Shown here: positions 33,377-44,345 of the stretch, piece by piece
Layout: every line of letters starts with the position of its first letter
Numbering within the stretch: the first letter of the stretch is position 1
From: Flaveria trinervia
Taxonomy: Eukaryota > Streptophyta > Magnoliopsida > Asterales > Asteraceae
Length of the DNA: 64,000 nucleotides
Direction: 5' to 3'
Assembly: GCA_025506515.1 (NCBI GenBank)
Contig: CM046451.1
Span: 44,922,641 to 44,986,640, forward strand
Program-made: the position numbers and the translations under genes
Notes under the pieces: generated by a model
What the model saw: only the letters and a program-made list of their open reading frames with translations
Told to the model about the DNA's origin: nothing
The model's database searches: none

Positions 33377-35480
33377 ATGAGCACCAAGCACAATATTTGT
33401 GCTTAACTGGATCAGTCATCCAGACATGCACCTGACTTTGCGGAATCATCTCATTTCTTAGGCGCTCAAGGATCTCTCACGCAATCTCAACTCCATGCAC
33501 ACCGTACCGGTCTATTCAGCAGGCCTTCTGGGAAGGTGCTGTAGTTGATAGAACATCAGATCCTCATCAAATCCGTAGTTCGATATTTGGAGAGGCTATT
33601 GAGATCTCTGAGGAAGATCTCAGGATAGTGCTGCAGCTTGGGGACGATGCTGAATGTCCCACACGACTACACCCCCTGACTGTCAGAGGCTGTTTACTAC
33701 GAGCCAAGTACGCTGGGGACATCAATGCAGGGGTGCTCAAAAAGAGCAACCTGTGTCCCCAGTTGAAGTACCTTGCCCACGTTTTAGTTAAATGTATAGC
33801 TTCTCGAAAGGGAGGTCTTGATGAGCTGTCCGATCAAATCCAGAATGCATATGCTGCACTGGTGCTGAACCATCCGTTTAGCTTCTCTAGGATGATCTTC
33901 ACCTACTTGGTGGAGAACATTGAGGGGAAAAGGAAGGAGGGCTTTTGCATGTACCCTCGCTTTATGCAGATGATTATAGACCAGAAGCTCCCTTCCTTGC
34001 CGAAGGAGAAGGAGGACGTTGTGGTACTCGAGGTGATGGACGATACCACTTTGGGCAGGATGAAGGTTTACAAGGGGAAGCATGTAAAGCCCCCTGTGAG
34101 GAGATTATTCGGGCATCCAGCCCGGGAAGACTACGTGGCGCCACCTAGGCGTAAATGGCTTCACATTGATAGTGACTCTGAAGAAGAGCAGATACAACTC
34201 CCTGATGATGACTCTGATGATGATAGCGGAGATGTTGGAGATGAAGGACCCACTCAACAAAGGGGTCCCACTACTTCGTTTATTGTTATTTAATATCTTT
34301 TGTACTCGGATTATGTATGATATTAACAAAATACAAGTTTATATGTATTGTAAATAGTTATGTTTTTGATTATTGTGGTTCTGTCTTGATTGTTAACTAA
34401 GGATTGATATATTGAATGTTTAAATCAAGCAGATCCAAATTATCAAGGGGATGAACACGATATTGCTCCCCTTCAACAGATCAAGACTCAATTAACCATG
34501 ATTCTTGATCTGCAAGGGATTGTCAGAAGATCAGTGAGTTACACCCCTGAAGAAGGGGAAATATTCATGATCTTACTGATGAGCAACTAGCAGAAATGTC
34601 CAAGCTCAATCCTGATGAGATTGTAAAAGATGCTCCAACTGTGCAAACAGAGAGTGATGATGAGCTTCAGGATGTCGATGAGATTGAGATAGAAGATGTC
34701 ACTGCTCAACACTATCCTGAGTACACTGACAAGGAGGGAACTGCCATTCCCAATCTGGGAGACACTCTTGTCAGTGACACTTTTGAGACTCTGGACAGAA
34801 TGGAGAAAGAGATAGAAAAGGATAAAGAGAAGGCCCAAGCCTCAGACGCCGAAGTTAAAATCAAAAAGGCTGAATCGGCAGCATGTTTTGAAGAAACCAA
34901 AGCCCAACGCAGAGCTACTACATCAACTGCCTACACCAAACTGTATAAGGTCAAGAAACATCGAAAGGTGGCAGGCACGATTATAGCGTGGGCACATTTT
35001 GCAGACCTTAATGTTTACGCGGTTAAACGTGAGAAGGGAATAGAGTACTTCAGATTTCCACATGATCTGAAGACTCTTCCAGGTTTTGAGCTCAACCAGT
35101 TAGCAAAGTCAAATTTGCTATATGCTGACCCTCGTAAGATGTTAGGCTGGTTTGAAGCTGCTCTAAAGAGGGAGTACCATACTAGATGGGTCAACTTCAA
35201 ACCTCAACAGCCAATGAGGTACATCAGAAGATCTGAAGTTGATACCATAACTGCTAAACCTAGAGTAGTGCTGAAGTGGAGTCCATCACGTACAATGTCC
35301 AAGATCCCATTACGTGAGTTGCCATAGGACTTCACTCCACACTTCAAATGGTGGTACTACGTTTGGAGAACGGAGAGGCTGTAATAGTCTTGAACAGGAA
35401 TGGCTCAATGGAAACCATAAGGGTGTTTGACCTGATTTGGCTCACCAACTTGTTAGTAGAAGATGTTTGCTTTTGAGATA
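33377..35480 (+). pseudogene. Element A ORF3
   Basis: Likely start ATG 33377 (MSTKHNICA), followed by an early stop and frameshifts. The long frame 33628-34293 carries the N-terminal domain with LHPLTVRGCLL, KYLAHVLVKC and MYPRFMQM (about 33949-33972). Then comes an AT-rich interval (34290-34430) where E has an intron-like segment. The C-terminal domain begins near 34498 and is open from 34596 to 35327: DEIVKDAP, an acidic and coiled part, YTKLYKVKKH, NVYAVKREK, LPGFELNQLAKSNLL, TRWVNFKPQQP. The central Thr/Pro-rich region of E is missing here. Function unknown. Confidence 0.8.
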
Positions 35481-35640
35481 AACACAGGAGTCACCAAAGG
35501 ATATTGTACAAGCTTTATAGTTCTAGAAAGTGATAAGACTCTATTTTGCTTTTAAGATAAACACATGAGTCACCAAAAAAGCTAAGTACAAAAAGTTTGA
35601 GGAAATCATGAAAGATGTTAGACAATAGATAGATCTAGGT

Positions 35641-35653
35641 CCAAGGGGGAGTT
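35641..35653 (+). promoter_or_regulatory. Polypurine tract of element A
   Basis: CCAAGGGGGAGTT directly before the 3' LTR. Confidence 0.9.
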
Positions 35654-36389
35654 TGTTGATACATGTATGTACCTAGATCCTGATTTGAATGTAATATGTC
35701 TTACACTTGTGTAATTGTAATTGTACGGGTACTTAATGAAATACAAATGTTTGGTTGTGTTTTAATGTTTAATATTTCATTAATTAGTTGTTTAACGCAT
35801 ATTGACTTGATTATATAGGTTTGTGATTGTTTGAAGTGTTATGCATAATGTTATAATATTGAATACACTCAAACTTGGTGAAGTGAAGTTCTCATGCATC
35901 CGAATGGACCATGCGCCCCAACAGTGGTCATGCATCCGAATGGCCATGCGACTGAGTGTCCATGCGCCTAAATAGTTCATACGCCTGAATAACTTCATGC
36001 GTCTGACTCAGTCGCACGACTGAACACTCAGCCGTGCGAATGGATCAACCGCATGTCTCAATCACACGAATGAACCATGCCAATGGTTCAGTCACCCGAA
36101 TGAGCAACCCTAACCTATAAATACCACCTAATTCATGAAAAAGCGTAAGCATTGAATCCCCTTCGACTCCAGACGTACCCTAGCCATCCAGAAGCCTCTA
36201 AGTTCGTACTCCAAGTTCATTGAACGCTGCAGATCGATTCCTAATCGATTCTTGACGTTAGATTCAATTCGTTATTATGTCTACGTGCATTCTCACTGAT
36301 TGGATCGCCAATCAAATAGGATTCCGCACTATTTGGTTTGGTTTAACACGTTAATCAGTTGGTGTTTGGTCAAATACCAGATCCTAACA
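35654..36389 (+). mobile_element. 3' LTR of element A
   Basis: 736 bp, TGTTGATACATG to CCTAACA. TATA box 36116-36123. The motif array 35890-36105 includes the perfect-armed TCAGTCGCACGACTGA at 36008-36023 and 48 bp (about 36033-36080, roughly four motif units) absent from the 5' LTR. Confidence 0.95.
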
Positions 36390-37906
36390 GTGTAGGATCA
36401 AGCACTGGAGAAGTTGAACTAACATCAGCTGAAGTTGGTTCATTTACTAACGAGTGGGAATGAATAGGTGATGGAGTGGAGGAAAATATTGATTTGAGCA
36501 TTTGGAGTGGACGCATCATCATCGAAAACCGGAAGATTGAACGAATTAAACAGAGTATCGAAGTCAAAGAACCATGATGGTTCATATCGAACTTCAGAAG
36601 AGTTAGATTGCTGCCAATCAACATAGAATGACTCTTGAACAATACGTGTTCTTTTGTTACAAACCCGATATGCTTTTTGAGAAGAAGAGTAACCAACAAA
36701 GTAACACTCATCAGATACGGCACCGAACTTTGTCTTTTGAGATTGAGTATTTAGAAGAGTGCAAGAGCCACCAAATGGCCGAAAGAAATCAATTAGAGGT
36801 TTCCTCTTATGAAAAAGTTCATAAGGAGTCTTCATTTTATCCTTCACAATCAACACTCGGTTTAGAACATATGAAGCATAGTTTACAGCTTCAGCCCAAA
36901 AGATAATGGGTAATGAAGATTCTATCAGCATTGTACGAGCAGCTTCAATGAGAGTGCGATTCTTTCGTTCCACGATACCATTCTATTGAGGAGTTCTTGC
37001 AGCACAAAATTGTCTCACAATCCACCTTTGAGCACAAAATGAATCAAGAATCTTATTTTTGAATTCAGTGCCATTGTCACTTCTCAGACCCATAACCTTT
37101 CTCTTGCTGATTGTTTCGATAGAAAGAATTACTTTCTGCAATTTCTCAGCAACTTCGCCTTTTTGTGCAAGAAACCTCACCCATGAATATCTAGAGAAAT
37201 CATCTGTAACAACAAGACAAAATGATTTTTTAGTAATAGATTTAATGCTAATAGAGCCAAACAAAACAGTATGTAACAACTCGAGAGGACTGGATATGCT
37301 ATTTTGAAGTTTGGGCTTTTGAGGTTTCTTGTGTTGTTTGCCCTTTGCACAAGCCATACATTTTTCTGTAACAGAAAAATCTTTTGAAGGGAGTCCTCTA
37401 ACGAGATTGTTCTTTACTAATTTGTTAATTATTTTAAAATTAACATGGCCTAATCGACAATGCCATAAGAGAGACTCAAAGGTTGAAGCTTTAGAAAGAA
37501 GACAAGTTGCAGTAGACTTTGACTTGCTTAAGTTCATATCAAGAAGATACGTATCATGTTTTCTTGGAGCATGCATAAGAATCAAATCATCTAGAATATC
37601 AATCTCTCATTTTAAAAATAGACATTCATCAAATTTAAACAGAATGGGAATGTCTTTATCGTAGATTTGGGAAACACTCAGAAGATTAAATGTCAGCTCA
37701 GGAACATAGTTGACTTTTTCCAAAGTTAGAGAACCATTGGTAACTTCTCCTTGTCCAATTATCTTTCCACCCTTTTTGTCACCAGCAAAAGCAACATATC
37801 CTCCATCAATAATCCAATAATTGGTCAGCAGATCTTTCAGCCAAGTCATATGTTTGGAACAACTGTTATCTACATGCCATAAGCTGTTTACAATCTTAGT
37901 GGATGA
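36390..37906 (-). pseudogene. Element B protease and integrase
   Basis: Protease segment near 37906-37607: where relatives read VDSGCS it reads VDNSCS, so the catalytic D-S-G is lost; the NLLSVSQIYDK block is intact. Integrase 37585-36400: WHCRLGH...CMAC zinc domain; the first DDE Asp is replaced (HTVLFG where relatives have HMDLFG); SDNGTEF and VERKN keep the other two; a TAG stop lies inside PQQNG (about 36980). The C-terminal block CYFVGYSS is present. The reading runs up to the A insertion at 36390 in the Ser/Pro-rich linker. Confidence 0.85.
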
Positions 37907-38077
37907 CTCCTAAAATGAATGAATAAGACAGTTAACCATGTGTAATTGGAACCTAAGATTGAACAACTTTATCTTTAGATGAAACAGATTTTTAACAGAA
38001 GAAATTACTAACCAATTTTGTTAATTTATTTCCAAAGCAGTTCCTATAAGAGGACCCATGAAGCAATATAGGACAAT

Positions 38078-39500
38078 TCATGACAAGGTGGTCCTCTTGA
38101 TCACACATGAAGCAATATGATCAATGATAATTTCCTCATCATATTCAGATAAACTAGAATCAATGTCACTAAATGTCTCATACATGCCATGAGTTTGACG
38201 TTTATTTGAACAATAATTATTATTTACAAAAATAGATGAAGATTCATCCGACGGACCAATAGAACTAGTTTCACTCGTACTGGTGTCAGATAAAGAAGTA
38301 ATAATCTCATTAGCTAAAGTCATATTTGATGGAGTGAAAGATGGAATAGGATGAGAACAGAACTTTTCAAAACAATTAGTTTTAATTTGCTCAGTTGGTT
38401 TTGAAGAAAGATTAGTTGCATCATAATCATTATCAGAACAAAAGACATCACCACAATGAACTGAATTATAAGATGAAATAGAACTGTCATGAGAACATGA
38501 GACAACAGAGTCTGTTACAGGAGAACTAGAAACAAAAACAGAATTTAAACTAGACTTGTGATCTAAAACAGACTGCTGACAATCAGGTGTACTAATACTA
38601 GTGCATCCAAGCCTACTAGTTGGTCCATAGTCGTAGTCTTCACGAACATGCTTAGAGTTAATCCCCTCTAATCCTACAGACATACTTTTAGTATTTGTTT
38701 TGATTAAATCATTAGAAGGATGAGGAACACGCATAGGAGAATAACAATATGTACTAGGCGGAGGATAAACCTTTACGTTATCATAACCCAATCCTGTTTT
38801 AATACTAGCTCCCCGTTGAGATTTACATTGATCATCATGTTTCATTCCTGATATGGTCAATTTGTCTAACTTTGACTCAAGTTTGCTTGCTTCAACTTTA
38901 GCAAGGGCAACCCTTTCAGTCAAAGTGTTAATCTCGACATTTCTTTCCAAAACGATTCGTTTTAAGTGATCATTTTCTTTTAAAGCCTCATTTAATTTAA
39001 CAAAATATTTTGATTCATTGATTTTAAGTTCATCATTAATTCTCTTTAAATCCTTTTATTATCAATTAATAGACGATTAGCTTTATAAATCCCAAATAAT
39101 CTAATTTTACCAGCTGATGAGCACATATCCTGTATTTCCTCATATGGAAGTCCCATTACCATCCTTTCAGCAGCTAAGGCTTTTTCACATTGACATACCA
39201 GAGTACTAGCAGCTTATCATCATTATCCTTTCTTTGCCTAGTGCATGAACTTCCTTTCTCACTTAAACGTGCAGTTTTATCTCCCCCAATTCTAGCATCT
39301 TTTTCTTCTTTCTCATTCACAAATAACATATCTTCTTGTTTGAATTCCTTGAAAAGATCAAATCCATCTTTACCATCTTCCTTCTCATTCCTTTCAACAA
39401 ACTCAGCAACTAAAGCATGATTTATCTTAGTTTTTGTTTCCTCAACCTCAACACTCCAATCAAAATTTGAAATCAATGCAGTCTCTTTTTTGTAATTCAC
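38078..39500 (-). pseudogene. Element B gag C-terminal region
   Basis: 39500-39174 is a charged segment after the zinc knuckle; a gap with stops follows (39173-38951). 38950-38078 begins with a coiled coil (about 38950-38850) and continues as a Ser/Thr/Asp-rich linker before protease. Similar charged and coiled regions lie between nucleocapsid and protease in A, C and E. 37907-38077 has no recognisable domain. Confidence 0.6.
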
Positions 39501-40725
39501 ATCTTTCTTTCTTTCTCAGCTGTGAGTCTTGGAACTCCAGAATTACTAGGATCGGTGACAGTTGGTAATGCACATTCACATTTGAAGTGACCCAATTGTT
39601 TACAATTAAAGCATCTCAATTTGGACTTATCAAATCCTAGTTTTGAATTAGATGTTTGACCACCAAAGTTCTTTCGTCCAGTTCTATCCATAAGTCGTCG
39701 AGCTCTAAGGGTAACATAGCCATCTGCCATTGGATATCAGTTCTTCAATATCATCCAGATCCACCTGATACATGTCCTCCATAGTCATTCCCTTCCCTTT
39801 CAATTCTCAAGCTACAAGTGCTTTATAGCTTTGAATGAACATTCCAAAAAGAGCCATTGTTTCAGATGGAATTGAAGTTGCAACATTGGCCTTAGAATTA
39901 TCCAGATCTCTTCCGATGCCACTGTTTCTATATGAGAAAGTACTTGTATTATCCCTCCTTGTATTGAATTTTGTATTTGTGAATTTGCAGCAGAGGACAA
40001 TAAAGCAGCATTTTGTGAAAAACCAGATGTGGGCATCATAGTCTGCTTAAATTCCGGTCTCTTCATCTCCAACTTAAAGGATTTCAGCTTATTGATAATA
40101 TCCATCAGCTTGTAGTCTGTGAACCCTCTTTCTTATTTAAGCATCCTCACTTGAAGACTCCATTGAGGTGGAAGAGAATCAAGAAGCTTATTAACTTGTT
40201 CACTGTTGGAAAGCCTTTCATCATATCTCCTTAAGGTGCTTGAAACAGTTAAGAAACAATTTGTGAAATCTATCAGACTCTCGTTCTTGTATCCAACAAA
40301 GGAATTGAATTCCTTCTCAGCCTGAATGCTCTTATCCTTTACCAAATCTGCATTACCATCATAAAACTCACATAGGGCATCGTAAGAGATTTAGCATTTT
40401 TATGCTCTGCAAAACGGTTGTAAATGTCTGGTGCCAGACAGAGAGTTAAAGCACCAAAAGCCTTTTGGTCATGATCAATCAATTTCAGATCCTTTTCAGT
40501 ATAGGAAGATAGGTCCTTGTTTTGGGAAACAACATCACCAATAGTAACTGTTGGTATATGAGGACCAGAAGTAATCGATTCCCATTGGTTATGATCCATG
40601 TAGAAGAAGAAGGCTTTCAGATATCTCTTCCAATCTTTAAAATTGTCTCCATTAATGAGTCTTGGAGGCCTATTGGGTGCAACACTTTCAAGATCAGCAA
40701 GTGTGATTGAGGTTAACTTCGACAT
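39497..40725 (-). pseudogene. Element B gag
   Basis: Starts at ATG 40725-40723 (MSKLTS). The first 128 codons carry PPRLINGDNFKDWKRYLKAF and the WESITSGPHIP block typical of copia capsid N-termini. Frameshifts occur near 40360 and 39830, with a stop at about 40132. The 3' part contains the CCHC knuckle CFNCKQLGHFKCEC at 39572-39613, all four ligands present. Confidence 0.8.
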
Positions 40726-41110
40726 CTTTAGTTTCGGCAGAAGAAGATAATTTCGCTGACACTTTCGCAGAAGAAGATATTCGCAGACAATTTCGCAGAA
40801 AAATTACTTTCGATGATATTTTCACAGTGGAAGCTAATTTCGCTAACAATTTCAGCAGCACTTTCGTTACCCCTATGTCACAACAGACTTAGTTTCGTTG
40901 GTAAATTTGCACGAAACAAGCTTGAACTTTGGTTCAAAAACAATTTCAGCAGCAATTTCGCTTGTTAACCGTTCACACTCACTGATGAACTTTCGTTCAA
41001 AAGACTAGTTTCACAGAACCACTAGAAAATGATTTAAATAGCATATAACCCATAGTTTCGCTGGAAGAAGGTTGGCAGTTTCGCAGTAAGAACTGTAATT
41101 TCGTTGATCG
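40726..41110. repeat. TTTCGC motif array in the leader of B
   Basis: About fifteen TTTCGC-type words between gag and PBS. Many are spaced 9-15 bp apart, mostly in one orientation on the plus strand. Confidence 0.8.
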
Positions 41111-41276
41111 ATCCCAAAACCCTTTTTTCAACTCAAAATCAATCTGAAATCATCAAATACTCAATGAATTTGAGATATGATGATTATAAGATCTTCCTCA
41201 TAATGCAATGGAAATTGATTGAAACTAGATATTGAACTAAAACCAACAAAAAACTCAACAAATCAAGAGCACTAAG

Positions 41277-41288
41277 GCTCTGATACCA
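41277..41288 (-). promoter_or_regulatory. Primer binding site of element B
   Basis: GCTCTGATACCA on the plus strand, i.e. the initiator Met-tRNA type in sense, three bases from the LTR. Confidence 0.95.
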
Positions 41289-41291
41289 TAT

Positions 41292-41808
41292 TGTTGGTCC
41301 ATGTGATCGGAAAACAGTGCAAATGATATGAAGAATCGTTCAATAATCAACAATATGCTAAACAATAATAACAAAGAGGATTTATCACAATGTTAACTCA
41401 TTCATAATGACTATGATCAATAACAATAAACAACAAAAGCACAACGATAATTCTGTATATTAACTGCTTTGAAATGATGACTTGCAACAAGGTTAATCAA
41501 TTAGGATTTTTGCAAGCTCATCCACAATGTAAATTAACAAGAGTATATATAGTAGTCTTAGTTTCGCAGATAGTTTCGCTAACAGCGAAACTATCCTGCC
41601 GAAACTATAGATTCGCCCAACAAAACATCAAATTCGTCAAGTAAACAAAACATCAAACTGTGAGCGAACTTATTGTTTCGCTCATAGTTTCGCTAGACTG
41701 CTAACATACACAATTCTAAGTACATACAAAAGGAAACTAACAAAAGACCTATTACAAGAAAAGAAAACAATCTAAACTAAGTTAAGTCCAACCTATGCAT
41801 GAACTTCA
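41292..41808 (-). mobile_element. 5' LTR of element B
   Basis: 517 bp, partner of 16801-17304. TATA box 41544-41551; motif array 41560-41700. Where the 3' LTR has an 18-bp perfect palindrome, this copy has TTTCGC words separated by extra bases. Confidence 0.95.
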
Positions 41809-43147
41809 CCTCCTATTTAGTATTCTCTCCACTCTTTCAACCTTTTGCAACAGTTCAGTTATCAACTCATCCTTTTCATCAGGCCTGTTCACATTTGATT
41901 CAGCAATGCTCTCTAAGGGAGCAGTCTCAGAAGTTGCTATTTTTGCAGGCATTTGAGTATGATGATCCTCCTCATTAGAAGATGATTTGGATGTTTTAGA
42001 AGCACTAGTTCCTGGGATTGCAAAGGTTGATCATGGTGATCATGGGATGGCAAGGTTTTATTCGAGAGTGATGATGTTTTATGGTGATATAGGTGATTGA
42101 AATGGTGGTGATATTGGAGAGTGATGATGATGTGATATGGGTGATATTGGAGAATGATGATGATGTGATATTGGTGAAGGTTGAGGGGTTGTTTGTGGTG
42201 TTGGTTGTGGTGTTGGTTGTTGTGCTGGTTATGATGTTGGTTGTGGTGATGGTTGTGGTGATGGTTGTGGTGATGGTTGTGGTTGAGCTTGACCTTCTTG
42301 ATTTATTTACCGAATCATCCAAGGAAGAAGAGGTGAGTGAGCACCACTATAAAAGTTTCTTCAGTCCCTCTTCTTCATGTATTTGTAGGATCTTGCATCA
42401 TAGTGTGGAATTCAAGCACCCGTCCTTCATTAACAATATCAAGGAATGATTCATTGATGAGGCATTGAATGAATCTTGGATACATCAGGAACTTGTATCT
42501 TCTCCTTCTTGAATGTTTGAAATCAGGCCATTGAAAACATATGCAGACATATTAAATGGCTTGTTGGTGCAGAGAGCATAGATTGTTGAGGATGTGAGGA
42601 CTGGAATGTCATTCCATCTTGTCTTTCTCTTGGACAGACAATGTTGAAACATATGAATTTGGAATCTCCAAGGTAGATCAACTAATCCTTTAACAATTTG
42701 TTTTGCTTCATATCCTCCTTCATAACCAATTTCAGCAAAAAATGTGGTTATTTCTTCATTGTCTAACTCCAGAGGATCATTAGCATCATCACCAAATTAT
42801 AAGCAACTTGTAACAGAATCTTTAGTGATACTCAAAGTGAGCTCATTATTGATTCTCCGAGTTAATGTTCTAACGCCATCAGCTTCAACTACCTCAGCTG
42901 AGTTCCAGAAGGACCTGATGAGATTCTCATAGATTGAGGGTCTCACAGTGATGGCATGGGCTACCCTTGTGGTATATAAGAATCTGATCATATCTCTAAG
43001 TCCTTCAGCTTCAGGCACATCAGGGTTTAAATAACCACTGACATTATGGAGCTTGCTCCATGTAAGATTTTCCATGTAATCTGCACAAGAGACATGTGTG
43101 TTAGTTCTCAGTTTGACTTTAAATGGACAAGGATGAATGCTTGTCAT
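41809..43147 (-). pseudogene. Element C ORF3, N-terminal part
   Basis: Begins about 43147 (MTSIHP). First domain: ITVRPSIYENLIRSFWNSAE (about 42960-42900), a stop at 42794, FGDDAND, LPWRFQIHMFQHCL (about 42680-42640), FNGLISNIQ, a frameshift near 42505, then LMYPRFIQC (about 42490-42464), the family signature. It continues into a low-complexity segment (42290-42119, Pro/Gln or Thr-rich depending on frame) and a coiled coil (41900-41814) that is cut by element B. The rest of the gene is at 14011-16800. Confidence 0.75.
42119..42290 (-). repeat. Minisatellites inside ORF3 of C
   Basis: Two tandem units of about 30 bp (GAGTGATGATGATGTGATAT type, 42119-42180), then about seven units of a 12-bp GGTTGTGGTGAT type repeat (42190-42290). 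Unit lengths are multiples of three, so the frame is kept. Confidence 0.8.
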
Positions 43148-43688
43148 TTATGTTGCATTGTTGTCATAGCAAATGGTGAGTTTGCCATTTAACAATCACA
43201 GTTTCTATGTTTGAACCATTAATGAGATATTGTTTCATTGATTTGTTACAATGTTTCATTTTTTCAACATGCTCTGTTCTTACAATAAACATGAATATCA
43301 AGGTTTTCATGATGATAAGAATTTCTATTGGTTTGCATGCTCATTGAAGTCGAAAAGGTGTATTATGTTGCATCAATAAGACATGTTTTTGTGTTCTTCA
43401 TTATCCGTTGGTTCATTGATTGATTTAGGTTAACATTTTGAAACTTAGCTCTTGATTAAAAGTTTTATGGAAATTTCACCATGTTTCCGTTACAAATGTG
43501 GTTTCAGGATCGATAACAAGAGTCGATTGAGTAGAATCACACGAAAATCTTTGATTGTTTATGATGAAGATGATCGAAGATGGTCTACTGTGCGTTTGTG
43601 CTCGTCTCACTATAAAGTCTCTCAAATTTGAAAAATATTAAATGACCCGTTGAATTCCTTTAATAGTCAAATAATGCATTTTGAAAGA
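43148..43688 (-). other. Presumed leader of ORF3 in C
   Basis: Non-coding, AT-rich, between the candidate TATA box (43689-43695) and ORF3. Nothing else recognised. Confidence 0.4.
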
Positions 43689-43695
43689 TTTTATA
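43689..43695 (-). promoter_or_regulatory. Candidate internal TATA box upstream of ORF3 in C
   Basis: TATAAAA in sense, eight bases from the end of the motif array and about 540 bp before ORF3. Confidence 0.5.
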
Positions 43696-43702
43696 AGTTT
43701 AA

Positions 43703-44345
43703 GAGCAAATGCAGTCACCACTGTAGCAAATGCGGACTGGTTAATTTTTTTTTGACTTTTGGTCATCCGCATTTGTTAACTGTAGCAAATACGTAAGACA
43801 AACTTTTGATGTTTGACTGTCCGCATTTGGCTACTATTGTAAATGCGGAAGTTTTATTTCTTATTTTTATTCTTTCCGCATTTATGTACTGTTGCAAATG
43901 CAAAAAATTAGAACTTGAAACCTTTGACTATCCGCATTTGTGCTGTAGTAATGTGGATGAATAACTTGTGATTATGTCCATCAGTATTAACACGCTGTAA
44001 CAAATGCAGTAGAGTTGTTACTTGTTTCATCCTATCCGTATTTGTACGCAGTAGCAAATGCGATAGAACAAAGTCAATCAGCATTTGTGTGACTACACCA
44101 AATGCGGTTGACAACACTTGGTCAGCATTGCACTATAGCAAATGCGAGAGAGAGATGTTCATCCGCATTTGACTCTTGTAGAAAATGCGGTAGAGTAGAA
44201 TCCACATTTACTTCACACACTAATGCGGTAGAGTAAAATCATTGTCCGCATTAGTTGCACTTGAAAATATACTGTTACCCGCATTAGTTACATGCATGGG
44301 TCACCTTCACCCACATTAACCAATGCACTTACCTGCATTAGCTTT
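43703..44345. repeat. CCGCATTTG/CAAATGCGG array upstream of ORF3 in C
   Basis: More than twenty CCGCATTTG or CAAATGCGG-type words in alternating orientation, most as inverted pairs 10-15 bp apart. Same motif as in both LTRs of C. Confidence 0.9.

Larger units (their letters stand above)
23449..36389 (+). mobile_element. Element A: complete-ended Ty1/copia (SIRE-like) element inserted in B
   Basis: 12,941 bp, LTRs 23449-24137 and 35654-36389, target duplication GTGTA at 23444-23448 and 36390-36394. PBS at 24140-24151, polypurine tract at 35641-35653. It is the innermost, hence youngest, layer of the nest, inserted opposite to B. The LTRs differ by about thirty substitutions by eye plus one 48-bp indel, so it is not a very recent insertion. 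All genes carry lesions. Confidence 0.97.
16801..41808 (-). mobile_element. Element B: Ty1/copia (SIRE-like) element inserted in ORF3 of C
   Basis: LTRs at 41292-41808 and 16801-17304; target duplication CCTCC at 16796-16800 and 41809-41813. PBS 41277-41288 and polypurine tract 17305-17316 give the minus orientation. It carries element A (23449-36389) in the linker between integrase and RT. Its own length without A is about 12.1 kb. Gene order is gag, protease, integrase, RT, RNase H, spacer with hairpins and motif array, ORF3. Confidence 0.95.

Noticed and set aside
42093..42449. Plus-strand ORF of 118 codons with Val-rich repeats
   Set aside because: It is the antisense shadow of the minisatellite inside ORF3 of C.
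43703..44345. Third LTR of C or a separate element
   Set aside because: Only the motif array is shared with the LTR. The flanks do not match the LTR, there is no TG/CA border or target duplication, and it lies in the expected pol-ORF3 spacer.
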